Assembly: GCA_035353335.1 (NCBI GenBank)
Contig: DAOPZJ010000049.1
Location: forward strand, 1 to 20,551
Reading direction: 5' to 3'
Length of the DNA stretch: 20,551 nucleotides
DNA from: Oscillospiraceae bacterium
GTDB taxonomy: Bacteria; Bacillota; Clostridia; Oscillospirales; JAKOTC01
The position numbers were made by a program, and so were the translations under genes. Below, one piece after another: positions 20,376 to 20,551 of the stretch. How positions within the stretch are numbered: the first letter of the stretch is position 1; the number at the start of each line of letters is the position of its first letter. The notes beneath the pieces were generated by a model, which searched no databases, had not been told where the DNA came from, and saw nothing but the letters and a program-made list of their open reading frames with translations.

Positions 20376-20551
20376 ATGGATATCAAGGCAAAGATTGACG
20401 AGATTGTCGCTAAAATCAAATCGGATAAGACGTTTTCCGCAAAATTTGCCGACAATCCGATCAAAGCGGTTGAATCCGTTCTCGGCGTCGATCTGCCTGA
20501 CGACAAGATCAAAGCGCTTGTCGACGGAGTAAAAGCCAAGCTTGCGGCCGG
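20376..20551 (+). CDS. Small helical protein, 3' end outside the window
   Basis: Only the first 58 codons are present. The sequence begins M-D-I-K-A-K-I-D-E-I and includes F-A-D-N-P-I-K-A-V-E-S-V-L-G-V-D-L-P-D-D and a third charged helix. This resembles small Clostridia proteins with a Nif11-like helical pattern that I have seen without a known function. A weak ribosome site (TGAGG) precedes ATG, and the gene lies 9 nt after the YegP-like gene, suggesting one transcript. Function unknown; the C-terminus cannot be judged. Confidence 0.7.
   Translation, partial: MDIKAKIDEIVAKIKSDKTFSAKFADNPIKAVESVLGVDLPDDKIKALVDGVKAKLAA

Overview
The window looks like an accessory stretch of a chromosome from an anaerobic Firmicute, most likely a Clostridia/Oscillospiraceae-type organism. 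The evidence is strong AGGAGG-type ribosome binding sites, sigma-A promoters, GTG and TTG starts, a YegP-like protein next to a small helical protein, many dispersed hairpin repeats, and genes for plant or host glycan use. Most genes are moderately GC-rich. Two blocks are clearly more AT-rich (about 1-950 and 9410-11460) and look acquired. No rRNA, tRNA, CRISPR array, transposase or integrase was seen.

Layout. 1-914: an AT-rich pair, a GIY-YIG nuclease-like protein and a small protein of unknown function. 938-1489 (-): a P-loop kinase-like protein. 1490-1884: a gene-free stretch with two inverted groups of hairpins. 1885-3564 (-): a large protein resembling heparinase-type polysaccharide lyases. 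It is divergent from 3686-5994 (+), a Gfo/Idh/MocA oxidoreductase followed by a uroporphyrinogen-decarboxylase-family protein. 6209-6682: a PEBP/YbhB protein with a terminator. 6857-7687 (-): an AraC-type regulator fused to a GGDEF domain. It is divergent from a predicted TIM-barrel glycosidase (7863-9254), and operator-like palindromes lie between them. 15193-17109, 14417-15196 and 13170-14420 (all -) form a tightly coupled operon: a six-hairpin glycosidase-like protein, an SGNH hydrolase-like protein and an RlmI-type rRNA methyltransferase. 17457-18608: a membrane diguanylate cyclase. 18736-18891: a possible 51-residue membrane protein. 18985-19818 (-): a PhnP-like metallo-beta-lactamase-fold hydrolase. 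19995-20366: a YegP/DUF1508 protein. 20376 to the window end: the start of a small helical protein.

The most interesting part is the 3' flank of the RlmI-type gene. Besides the intact 3' end (13170 onward) there are two displaced copies of the same 3' end in the same orientation. One spans about 270 bp at 11464-11735 and includes a 247-bp core identical to the intact gene. The other is a degraded 45-bp remnant at 9364-9408 that still reads as RlmI protein. The copies separate cargo blocks: a nucleotidyltransferase plus a triple-repeat lipoprotein, then a DUF4143-type AAA ATPase with its own promoter. The pattern suggests repeated capture of gene cassettes at the 3' end of this housekeeping methyltransferase gene, with the most degraded tail farthest away.

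Most neighbouring genes fit uptake or breakdown of complex carbohydrates under local control (divergent promoters, an AraC regulator). The two GGDEF proteins add cyclic-di-GMP signalling.
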